A DNA stretch of 35,598 nucleotides from Eubacteriales bacterium OttesenSCG-928-K08 (lineage in GTDB: Bacteria > Bacillota > Clostridia > Christensenellales > CAG-138), in NCBI GenBank assembly GCA_030266105.1, contig JAJDHH010000014.1, forward strand, positions 1 to 35,598. The letters are read 5' to 3'. The notes below the pieces were generated by a model. That model was not told the origin of the DNA, did not search any database, and saw only the letters and a list, made by a program, of their open reading frames with translations. A program made the translations under genes and the position numbers. This document shows positions 25,527-32,566 of the stretch, in pieces; position 1 is the stretch's first letter, and every line of letters starts with the position of its first letter.

Positions 25527-25555
25527 ATTATAGCGTGCCGGAGCCATTTTGTCTA
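25527..25555 (-). promoter_or_regulatory. SigA-type promoter of infC-rpmI-rplT
   Basis: On the - strand TAGACA (25555-25550) and a perfect TATAAT (25532-25527) are separated by 17 bases. The first three bases of the -35 box are the stop codon of the upstream small gene. Confidence 0.75.
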
Positions 25556-25780
25556 GCTTTTTTTCATAGCCGCCTGCTTTTTTGCGGCATCGCATATTTC
25601 ACGCATGCGGATAGCGTTTTCGTGCGCCGCCTCGTATTTAACAAGTGTGCGGTTGTGGCGCTTCCATAAGCGCTGCTCCTTATAATATGCAAGCTCGGCC
25701 GCTTCTTCTAAAAGCGTTACGTCCTCATAAAGTGTTTGCTCCTGTGCGCTGAGCGTTTTTTCATAATCGTGCTGTTTCAA
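25553..25780 (-). CDS. Unknown 75-residue charged helical protein, TTG start
   Basis: I do not recognise this protein. It is very rich in Glu, Lys, Ala, Arg and His, with no hydrophobic segment, and reads as one or two long helices, perhaps a coiled coil (LSAQEQTLYEDVTLLEEAAELAYYKE...). The start is taken as TTG at 25780-25778, because AAAGGAGG sits 7 bases before it; a longer frame to 25882 lacks a ribosome site. Its TAG stop forms the first half of the infC -35 box. It is divergent from argG. The ribosome site is the best evidence that it is translated. Confidence 0.65.
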   Translation of the reverse strand: MKQHDYEKTLSAQEQTLYEDVTLLEEAAELAYYKEQRLWKRHNRTLVKYEAAHENAIRMREICDAAKKQAAMKKS

Positions 25781-25907
25781 ACGTATTCCTCCTTTGTGTA
25801 AAGTATTCGTATGAAAATTCACAAGCCTATTTTCCACATGTTTTGGCGCATTTATTCCCCTTAATGCGCTAAAACGAAGCAAAAAGGAAAGATTTACGAA
25901 AAAGGTA

Positions 25908-25936
25908 TTGCATGTTTATTCATTTAGATGTATAAT
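25908..25936 (+). promoter_or_regulatory. SigA-type promoter of argG-argH
   Basis: TTGCAT (25908-25913) and a perfect TATAAT (25931-25936) are 17 bases apart. Transcription would begin near 25943, giving a leader of about 28 bases with TTGGAGG before the argG ATG. Confidence 0.75.
25909..25922 (+). promoter_or_regulatory. Possible ARG box (ArgR/AhrC operator)
   Basis: TGCAT-GTTT-ATTCA matches the ARG box pattern TGAAT-WWWW-ATTCA with one change in the left arm and one in the centre. It overlaps the -35 box of the argG promoter, where binding would block RNA polymerase. Only one box is seen and no regulator gene is in the window. Confidence 0.45.
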
Positions 25937-25970
25937 CACAACAACTAAATTTCATTTTTGGAGGCGCGGT

Positions 25971-27179
25971 ATGGCAAAGGAAAAAGTTGTGCTTGCATAT
26001 TCGGGTGGACTGGATACATCCGTCATCATCCCTTGGTTAAAAGAAAATTACGATTATGAGGTCATCGCCATGGCGGGCGATGTTGGGCAGGGCGAGGAGC
26101 TTGAGCCGCTTAATGAAAAAGCGATCAAAACAGGCGCAAGCAAGCTATATATCGAGGATTTGACTGCGGATTATGTTGCGAACTATGTTTTCCCCACGCT
26201 TCGCGCGGGCGCTAAGTACGAAAACAAATATCTGCTGGGCACCTCAACAGCAAGGCCCTGCATTGCCAAGCGGCTTGTGGAGATCGCCAAAAAAGAAGGC
26301 GCAACCGCAATCGCCCACGGCTGCACAGGCAAGGGGAACGATCAGGTGCGCTTTGAATTGACGATTAAGGCGCTTGCGCCCGAGCTAAAGATAATTGCGC
26401 CCTGGCGCGAGTGGGATCTTAAGGGCCGCAGCGAGGAGATCGCCTATGCAAAGGAGCGTGGCATCCCCCTGCAGTTTAGGGCCGAGGAATCCTACAGCAT
26501 GGATCGCAACATTTGGCACCTTTCCCACGAAGGGCTCGACCTTGAGGACCCGTGGAATGAGCCGCAAAACAGCCTCTATCTCATTTGCAATGCGCCCGAA
26601 AACGCGCCGGATGAGCCGGATTATATCGAAATTGAATTTGAAAAGGGCATTCCCGTTGCGGTGGATGGGCAAAAGCTCGACCCCGTTGCGATCGTCACAA
26701 AATGCAACGAGCTTGGCGCAAAGCATGGCGTTGGCATCGACGATATGGTCGAAAACCGCCTTGTGGGCATCAAATGCCGCGGCGTGTATGAAAACCCGGG
26801 CGCTGTTATTCTCTATAACGCGCTTGAGCAGCTTGAAAGCATCACGCTCGATCGCGACACGATGCACTTTAAACATGAAATGGCAGTGCGTTATTCAGAG
26901 CTGGTGTACGATGGAAAGTGGTTCACACCACTAAAGGATTCTATGGACGCCATGGTTGAGGTTATGCAGCAAAATACAACGGGCATTTCAAGGCTCAAGC
27001 TTTATAAGGGTAATGCCTATAACGCCGGTGTAAAGAGCAAATACAGCCTCTACAACCCTGAATTTGCCACATTTGAAGAGGATAGCGTATATAGCCAGAA
27101 GGATGCGGAAGGTTTTATCAACCTGTTTGGCCTGCAAATGAAGGTGCGGGCGTTGATGGAACAGTCCAACAAAAAATAA
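25971..27179 (+). CDS. argG: Argininosuccinate synthase
   Basis: ArgG joins citrulline and aspartate with ATP to make argininosuccinate, the penultimate step of arginine synthesis. The 402-residue protein starts [18 protein letters not shown], with the PP-loop [20 protein letters not shown] and the C-terminal [12 protein letters not shown] are typical. ATG 25971 has GGAGG 7 bases upstream; a TTG at 25908 in frame lies in the promoter and is rejected. argH follows after 10 bases. Confidence 0.98.
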   Translation: MAKEKVVLAYSGGLDTSVIIPWLKENYDYEVIAMAGDVGQGEELEPLNEKAIKTGASKLYIEDLTADYVANYVFPTLRAGAKYENKYLLGTSTARPCIAKRLVEIAKKEGATAIAHGCTGKGNDQVRFELTIKALAPELKIIAPWREWDLKGRSEEIAYAKERGIPLQFRAEESYSMDRNIWHLSHEGLDLEDPWNEPQNSLYLICNAPENAPDEPDYIEIEFEKGIPVAVDGQKLDPVAIVTKCNELGAKHGVGIDDMVENRLVGIKCRGVYENPGAVILYNALEQLESITLDRDTMHFKHEMAVRYSELVYDGKWFTPLKDSMDAMVEVMQQNTTGISRLKLYKGNAYNAGVKSKYSLYNPEFATFEEDSVYSQKDAEGFINLFGLQMKVRALMEQSNKK

Positions 27180-27189
27180 GGGGAAAAAT

Positions 27190-28584
27190 ATGAGCGGCAG
27201 CAAACTTTGGGGCGGGCGCTTCCAGAAAAACACTGATGCGGCGATGGAGGATTTTCATTCCTCCATCGCTGTTGATTGCCGTATGGCTAAAGAGGATATT
27301 TTAGGCTCAATCGCCCATGCGAAAATGCTATCAAAGCAGGGGATAATCCCGCAGGAGGATGCTAAGGCCATCGTTGATGGTCTTAATGGCATACTTTTGG
27401 ATGTTGAAGCGGGCAATGTTGAGTTTTCAAAAAGCGCTGAGGATATTCACATGAATATCGAAACGCTGTTAACCCAGCGCATTGGTGAGGCGGGCAAGCG
27501 CCTGCACACCGGGCGCAGCCGCAACGATCAGGTTGCGCTGGACACGAGGATGTACATGAAGTCGGGCGTGGATGAAACGCTTGATAAACTTTTTGCGCTT
27601 ATAAAAACGCTGCTAAATACCGCGCGCGCGCATGTGGACACGGTGCTGCCGGGCTACACTCACCTGCAAAAGGCGCAGCCAATCACACTTGCGCACCATG
27701 TTATGGCCTATGTTGAAATGTTCCGGCGCGATGTTAGCCGCTTGCAGGATTGTAAGCGCCGGATGGATGAAATGCCGCTTGGCGCGGGTGCGCTTGCGGG
27801 CAGCACATATGCGCTGGACAGGCAGTTTGTTTGTGATGAGCTTGGTTTTTCGTGCATCACAAGAAACTCGCTCGATTCTGTGAGCGATCGTGACTTTTGC
27901 ATCGAATACGCAGGCTGCGCGAGCATCATCATGATGCACCTTTCCCGCTTTTGCGAGGAGCTTATTCTCTGGAGCAGCGATGAGTTTCGTTTTGTGGAAA
28001 TGGACGATGCTTACTCCACAGGCTCATCCATAATGCCGCAGAAGAAGAACCCCGATGTTGCGGAGCTTATTCGGGGAAAGACAGGCCGTGTTTATGGCAG
28101 CTTAACCGCCCTTTTGACGGTTATGAAGGGCCTGCCGCTCGCCTACAATAAGGACATGCAGGAAGATAAGGAGGCCGTATTTGACACGCTGGATACCGTG
28201 AATGGCTGCCTTGATATGTTCGAAAAAATGTTTTCCACGCTCAAGTTTAACATTGAGGTTATGCGTGCGGGTGCGGAGCGCGGCTTTACAAACGCGACCG
28301 ATGCTGCGGACTATCTTGTTAAAAAGGGCGTGCCTTTTCGCACCGCGCATGAGATTGTTGGCAAGCTTGTGTTCTTCTGCCTGGAGAATGGGCTTGCGAT
28401 AAGCGGGTTGACGCTTGAGCAGCTAAAAGAAATTTCGCCCGTGTTTGAGGCGGATGTGTTTGAGGCTGTTTCGCTTGAGGCCTGCGTTGAGGGGAGAAAA
28501 CTGCCCGGCGGGCCATCACCCGAGGCCGTTCGTGCGCACATTGAGGATTGCGCGATGTGGCTTGTGATGCAAAGTGAGAATTAA
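27190..28584 (+). CDS. argH: Argininosuccinate lyase
   Basis: ArgH splits argininosuccinate into arginine and fumarate. The 464-residue protein starts SGSKLWGGRFQKNTD and has HTGRSRNDQVALD, GYTHLQKAQP and the fumarase/aspartase signature GSSIMPQKKNPD at about residue 279-290. It is in one operon with argG and is followed by a strong terminator (28594-28645). The other arginine genes are not in the window. Confidence 0.98.
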   Translation: MSGSKLWGGRFQKNTDAAMEDFHSSIAVDCRMAKEDILGSIAHAKMLSKQGIIPQEDAKAIVDGLNGILLDVEAGNVEFSKSAEDIHMNIETLLTQRIGEAGKRLHTGRSRNDQVALDTRMYMKSGVDETLDKLFALIKTLLNTARAHVDTVLPGYTHLQKAQPITLAHHVMAYVEMFRRDVSRLQDCKRRMDEMPLGAGALAGSTYALDRQFVCDELGFSCITRNSLDSVSDRDFCIEYAGCASIIMMHLSRFCEELILWSSDEFRFVEMDDAYSTGSSIMPQKKNPDVAELIRGKTGRVYGSLTALLTVMKGLPLAYNKDMQEDKEAVFDTLDTVNGCLDMFEKMFSTLKFNIEVMRAGAERGFTNATDAADYLVKKGVPFRTAHEIVGKLVFFCLENGLAISGLTLEQLKEISPVFEADVFEAVSLEACVEGRKLPGGPSPEAVRAHIEDCAMWLVMQSEN

Positions 28585-28593
28585 TTATTTAGC

Positions 28594-28645
28594 ACAACAA
28601 AACACCTTCCACCATTAAAAAGCCGAAGGTGTTTTAATGTTGTGT
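28594..28645 (+). terminator. Intrinsic terminator after argGH
   Basis: AAAACACCTTC (28599-28609) pairs perfectly with GAAGGTGTTTT (28625-28635), and ACAAC/GTTGT can extend the stem around small bulges. T-rich sequence follows. Confidence 0.8.
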
Positions 28646-28814
28646 TTGGGTTATGCTAAGGGCATAAAAATAGCGATATAGCTTTAATAATTTTTTTTAG
28701 CTTTCAAAATAATTTTTAAAAATCATTTACAAACGCACTATGGAGCAGTAAACTTATAATAAAGAAATTCCCTTGTTTTTATGCACTGCAGTCTAAAGAA
28801 ATGGAGCGATGAAC
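28646..28814 (+). promoter_or_regulatory. AT-rich upstream region of the PLP enzyme gene
   Basis: TATAAT lies at 28755-28760. The nearest good -35, TTTACA (28726-28731), is 23 bases away, too far for normal use. The TATAAT could still be the -10 of this gene with a poor -35. An ATGGAGCG site lies before the start codon. Confidence 0.35.
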
Positions 28815-30290
28815 ATGATTGATTTAACCGTAAATCGTGAAAGCCTTGCGCGCACCATTCAGCGCGCAAAAGAAAACAAAATTGTCATCCCCAAGCTTGC
28901 GCAGATGCGCGATCCCTCTCTCATCCCAGATAAAATTAAAGAAGGCCTTAAATCCATTGGCATGTGGGATGTTAACCCGCTCAACCTGTTCCGCATTTCA
29001 TGGCGAAATGAGCCTAAAATGCAAGGCGGGCTCTATGGAGGGGTGAACTATCTCGAAATTCCATCGGCGCTTTCCGGCGTTAAGGCGCGCATTTTTGTGA
29101 TGGCGGGCAAGTGGTTCCCCACGGGCTGCCATAAGGTTGGCGCTTCGTTTGGCTGCCTGGCTCCCCGCCTGGTAACAGGCCAGTTCGATCCCACATATCA
29201 CAAGGCGGTGTGGCCGTCCACAGGCAACTATTGCCGCGGCGGTGCTTACAACTCAAAGCTGCTCTCATGCCAGTCGATTGCGATTTTGCCTGCGGAAATG
29301 AGCCGCGAGCGCTTTGAGTGGCTTTCCACAATTGCGGGCGAGGTTATCGCGACCCCCGGCTGCGAGAGCAATGTTAAGGAAATATTCGATAAAACATGGG
29401 AGCTTCGCACAACCCGCGAGGATGTGATGATATTTAACCAGTTCGAGGAAATGGGCAATCACCTGTGGCATTATACAGTAACCGGCAAGGCCATTGAGGA
29501 TCTTTTCCTTGAGGTCGGCGGCGAAGGCAGCCGCTTGGCGGGCATGGCGTTCACATCCGGCTCGGCAGGCACGATGGCCAGCGGCGATTATATTAAAGAG
29601 CAGTTCCCGGGCGCAAAGCTTGCGGTTGCCGAGGCGCTCCAGTGCCCGACAATTCTTAACAACGGCTTTGGCGGGCACCGCATTGAGGGCATTGGCGACA
29701 AGCATGTGCCGTGGGTGCATAATGTTAAAAACACCGACATGGTTATCGCCATTGACGATGAGGATAGCCAGAACCTGCTGCGCCTGTTTAACGACCCAAT
29801 CGGCAAGGAGTATCTTGTAAACGAGCTGGGTCTTGAGGCAGGGTTTGTTGAGCGGCTTTCGCTGCTGGGCATTTCGGGCATCGCAAATGTGCTTAGCTGC
29901 ATTAAGATGGCCAAGTACTACGAGCTGACCGAGAAGGATTGCCTGTTTACGGTCGGTACGGACTCAGCCGAGATGTATGGCTCGCGCATTGAGGAGCTAA
30001 ACGAACAGCAGGGCGCTTACAAGCCGCTTAAGGCCGCGGCGGATTATTATGAGCATATGCACGGCATTCGCACCGACAACATGGAGGAGCTAAGCTACGA
30101 AGGCCGCAAGCGCGTGCACAACCTCAAGTATTATACCTGGGTTGAGCAGCAGGGCAGGGAGGTCGAGGAGCTTAACGCACAGTGGTATGATTATGATAAC
30201 TACTGGGGCGGCATCCACAAGCAGGCGGCGGATGTTGATGCCTTGATCGATGAGTTTAACGAGCAAACAGGCGTGCTAAAAAATCTATAA
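28815..30290 (+). CDS. PLP-dependent fold-type II enzyme (cysteine synthase/TrpB superfamily)
   Basis: The 491-residue protein belongs to the PLP fold-type II superfamily (PALP domain). The likely Schiff-base lysine is Lys107 in TGCHKVGASFG, which resembles the HKxxA context of tryptophan synthase beta. A phosphate-binding loop is seen in TSGSAGTMASGDY, followed by the cysteine-synthase-like pattern AEALQCPTIL...GHRIEGIGDKHVPW. It is longer than cysteine synthase (about 310) or TrpB (about 400), with extra N- and C-terminal regions. It stands alone between argH and a convergent ABC operon. The substrate cannot be told; amino-acid breakdown or sulfur metabolism are possible. ATG 28815 gives better spacing to GGAG than ATG 28809. 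Confidence 0.82.
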   Translation: MIDLTVNRESLARTIQRAKENKIVIPKLAQMRDPSLIPDKIKEGLKSIGMWDVNPLNLFRISWRNEPKMQGGLYGGVNYLEIPSALSGVKARIFVMAGKWFPTGCHKVGASFGCLAPRLVTGQFDPTYHKAVWPSTGNYCRGGAYNSKLLSCQSIAILPAEMSRERFEWLSTIAGEVIATPGCESNVKEIFDKTWELRTTREDVMIFNQFEEMGNHLWHYTVTGKAIEDLFLEVGGEGSRLAGMAFTSGSAGTMASGDYIKEQFPGAKLAVAEALQCPTILNNGFGGHRIEGIGDKHVPWVHNVKNTDMVIAIDDEDSQNLLRLFNDPIGKEYLVNELGLEAGFVERLSLLGISGIANVLSCIKMAKYYELTEKDCLFTVGTDSAEMYGSRIEELNEQQGAYKPLKAAADYYEHMHGIRTDNMEELSYEGRKRVHNLKYYTWVEQQGREVEELNAQWYDYDNYWGGIHKQAADVDALIDEFNEQTGVLKNL

Positions 30291-30294
30291 TAGC

Positions 30295-30331
30295 AAAAGT
30301 GATGTGCGGCAAAGCCGCACATCACTTTTTT
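30295..30331. repeat. Dispersed palindromic hairpin, copy 3; two-way terminator
   Basis: AAAAGTGATGTGCGGC and GCCGCACATCACTTTT pair perfectly (16 bases) around AAA, with TTTTTTG on the right and AAAA on the left. It lies between two convergent genes (PLP enzyme and ABC permease) and can end transcripts from both sides. It is a close copy of 24202-24244. Confidence 0.85.
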
Positions 30332-30336
30332 GAAAA

Positions 30337-31179
30337 TCAGTGTTTCCTCCACTTGATAATGCGCTTTTCAAAATACGCCACAATGTAATACATAAGCGCC
30401 GCGAGTATGCACAGCAGGATTATGCTCGCCATAACAAGATCAAGCTGGAAAACCTGCCCGCCATACACGATCAAATAACCAAGCCCGGCCTTTGAAACGA
30501 GGTATTCACCAACGATTATCCCGACCCATGTCATTCCGACGCTTAATTTAAGCGCCGACATCATTGTTGGGATGGACGCGGGCAGCACGATTTTGACGAA
30601 TATCTGCCATTTGCTTGCGCCAAGCGTGAGCATAAGCTTTTGTTTGCTGTCGCTGATTTCGTTAAAGCCGTTGAGTACGGTCATAATCGTAACAATCAAC
30701 GATATCAGCACACCCATTGCGATGATCGATGCTTCAGTCGCGCCAATCCATACTATAAGAATTGGGCCCAGCGCGATTTTGGGCAGTGCATTTAACACCA
30801 CAAGATAGGGATCGAAAATTTTATTGGCCGTTGGGAACCACCAAAGTATGGATGCCAGCAATATGCCCATGAGCGTGCCAAGCAAAAAACCAACAACCGT
30901 TTCATAAAGCGTTGTGCCTATGTGCGTAAATAAGCTGCCTTCGTTGTATAACGATAAAATCGTTCGCACCACACGTGAAGGGCTGCTGGCGATAAATGGA
31001 TCGATAACACCAATCCGCGCGAATAATTCCCACAACAAAAGGAAGCCAATTAAAATGACATAACGCATTGAAACAACAAAACGTTCCTTGCGTTTTATTT
31101 TGGAAAGATAAACCGCATGCTCATGGCTCATGGTGGCGGGCGCGTTTTTTTTTGTTTTGTTACTGGAGCGCTTTTTCAC
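30337..31179 (-). CDS. ABC transporter permease, SsuC/TauC-like
   Basis: The 280-residue membrane protein has about six spans and the inner-membrane permease motif (LGASKWQIFVKIVLPASIPTMM at about 188-209) of the sulfonate/nitrate/taurine/thiamine-precursor family. The start is taken as GTG at 31179: AAGGAGAT lies 8 bases before it, and the protein then begins VKKRSSNKTKKNAP. Starts at 31245 or 31131 have poor ribosome sites. It overlaps the ATPase gene by 20 bases. The substrate is unknown because the usual binding-protein gene is missing. Confidence 0.88.
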   Translation of the reverse strand: MKKRSSNKTKKNAPATMSHEHAVYLSKIKRKERFVVSMRYVILIGFLLLWELFARIGVIDPFIASSPSRVVRTILSLYNEGSLFTHIGTTLYETVVGFLLGTLMGILLASILWWFPTANKIFDPYLVVLNALPKIALGPILIVWIGATEASIIAMGVLISLIVTIMTVLNGFNEISDSKQKLMLTLGASKWQIFVKIVLPASIPTMMSALKLSVGMTWVGIIVGEYLVSKAGLGYLIVYGGQVFQLDLVMASIILLCILAALMYYIVAYFEKRIIKWRKH

Positions 31180-31939
31180 GATATTCGATCTCCTTCCAAA
31201 TGGAATCAAAATATCCTCTGAATTCAGGCGCTTGCCGCCGGGCAATCGGGCTATCGGGCGCGTTAAGTTTGATTTCGAACTCTTTTTTCACCCGGGCCGG
31301 CCTGTCGGAAAACACCAGCACTCTGTCGGCCATTGATATGGCCTCGGAAATATCATGCGTAACAAGCAAAGCGGTTTTATGCTCCTGCTTTATGATTTTG
31401 TGCACCTCATCGGAAATATGCAGCCTCGTTTGATAATCGAGCGCGGAAAAAGGCTCATCCAGCAGCAAAAGCGTCGGGTCAAATGCAAGCGTGCGTATGA
31501 GCGCCACCTTCTTTTTCATGCCGCCCGAAAGTTGCTGCGGGTAATGATGGCGAAATTCCATAAGCCCATGCCTCTCCAGCAGATCGAGCGCGTATGCGCG
31601 CGTTTTTTCGTTTAGCATGTTTTTAACCTCAAGCCCTAACACGATGTTGGCCTCAACATCACGCCACTCTAAAAGGTGGTCGTGCTGCAGCATGTAACCT
31701 ATGCCGTCCCCGGGTGACGTAACCTTATTCCCGCCAAGTAAAACCTCGCCGGATGAAGGCCGCGTTAACCCGCACAGCAGGTTTAGCATGGAAGTTTTTC
31801 CACAGCCCGAAGGGCCGACTATAGCGGCGAACTCGCCCTCTCTAATGGTCAGGTTCAAGTCGTCTATTGCCAGCGTTTCCGCAAATGGATCATGATATAT
31901 GAGGCTTACATTTTTGAGCTCTACAATAATCGGCTCCAT
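31160..31939 (-). CDS. ABC transporter ATP-binding protein, SsuB/TauB-like
   Basis: The 259-residue ATPase has Walker A GPSGCGKTS at about 43, a Q-loop YMLQHDHLLEW, the signature LSGGMKKKVALIR, Walker B LLLLDEPFSALD and the switch histidine LLVTHDISEA. The KKK after LSGGM differs from the RQR common in relatives, as does M for Q. AAGGAGAGGAGG precedes the ATG. It forms a two-gene operon with the permease. Such systems import sulfonates, nitrate, taurine or pyrimidine precursors; none can be preferred. Confidence 0.92.
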   Translation of the reverse strand: MEPIIVELKNVSLIYHDPFAETLAIDDLNLTIREGEFAAIVGPSGCGKTSMLNLLCGLTRPSSGEVLLGGNKVTSPGDGIGYMLQHDHLLEWRDVEANIVLGLEVKNMLNEKTRAYALDLLERHGLMEFRHHYPQQLSGGMKKKVALIRTLAFDPTLLLLDEPFSALDYQTRLHISDEVHKIIKQEHKTALLVTHDISEAISMADRVLVFSDRPARVKKEFEIKLNAPDSPIARRQAPEFRGYFDSIWKEIEYREKALQ

Positions 31940-32262
31940 GTGCCCCTCCTCTCCTTTTCAGCTAGTGATATACTTAAAGTATTCAAAAGCAGGCTTTAGG
32001 GTGATTGTTGCCGCTGGAACCGCGGGTGAGCTTTGCGCATATTCTGTATTAAGTAACCGCTGATTAATTCGAGATGGAACGCCTTTGCGGCATTTTTCTC
32101 CTCCGGCATCGTTATCAAAACTTGAAATAGCGCTGCTATTCCTGCGTTTTTCTGCCTTGCCGGAAGAAAAAAAAATCTCACAAATTCGCCCACTCTCATT
32201 TAACCATCGGCTACTTAAGTAATCTAAGAATTACTCAGGGAAAGCAAAGGAGGTGCATTGCT
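31940..32262. other. 323-base gap without a convincing gene
   Basis: No substrate-binding protein gene is found here. A - strand frame (32199-31996, 67 residues) has no ribosome site and is probably not a gene, though it reads smoothly to its end. Small palindromes are present: AATAGC-GCT-GCTATT near 32127-32141, and TACTTAAGTA at about 32212-32221 with a related ATACTTAAAGTAT at about 31970-31982. AAAGGAGGTG at its right end is the ribosome site of the next gene. It could be a decayed gene or a dispersed element. Confidence 0.4.
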
Positions 32263-32265
32263 TTG

Positions 32266-32490
32266 ATGAACGTGCGGGTGTTTTTTTCGAAGAACTTTTC
32301 CGGGGGCAGGTGCAGCCCGCGCTGTTATGATTGCCATGTGAGAAAGCGCAGGCGGCAAAGCTCGGTGTGGGGGCCCGCCCTTATCATTTGCGCGCTGTTG
32401 GTGCTGCTGCTTTTGCTGCCCTCATGGTTGATAGCGGTAATAGTGGTTTTTATACTGTTGGCTCTTGGTTTTGGATGGATTAACTGCTAG
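32266..32490 (+). CDS. Unknown small membrane protein with Cys-rich N-terminus
   Basis: I do not recognise this 74-residue protein. It has an N-terminal part with Cys residues (GRCSPRCYDCHVRKRRRQ), followed by two adjacent hydrophobic stretches (about 35-53 and 55-72) that end in GWINC. The basic stretch before the first span suggests that the N-terminus stays in the cytoplasm. AAGGAGGTG upstream favours translation; ATG 32266 or TTG 32263 could be the start (12 or 9 bases from GGAGG). It stands alone between two oppositely oriented operons. Confidence 0.6.
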   Translation: MNVRVFFSKNFSGGRCSPRCYDCHVRKRRRQSSVWGPALIICALLVLLLLLPSWLIAVIVVFILLALGFGWINC

Positions 32491-32510
32491 TTTTTTTACT
32501 CCTCCATAAT

Positions 32511-32548
32511 AAAAAAAACGCCCCCCGGCAATCTGGCCGGGGGGCGTT
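32511..32548 (-). terminator. Strong intrinsic terminator after the SH3-sortase operon
   Basis: AACGCCCCCCGGC (32517-32529) and GCCGGGGGGCGTT (32536-32548) form a 13-base perfect stem with a 6-base loop. On the - strand it is followed by a T-run. It lies 18 bases after the stop of the first SH3-sortase gene and may also end the small gene at 32266-32490. Confidence 0.9.
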
Positions 32549-32566
32549 GGTATGTTTGTTTTGCTC

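Noticed and set aside
25923-25945. Second ARG box next to the first at argG
   Set aside because: TGTATAATCACAA does not keep the ATNCA right arm at the required distance.
28726-28760. TTTACA and TATAAT as a promoter for the PLP enzyme
   Set aside because: The two boxes are 23 bases apart, outside the usual 16-18. The TATAAT alone is kept as a weak hint.
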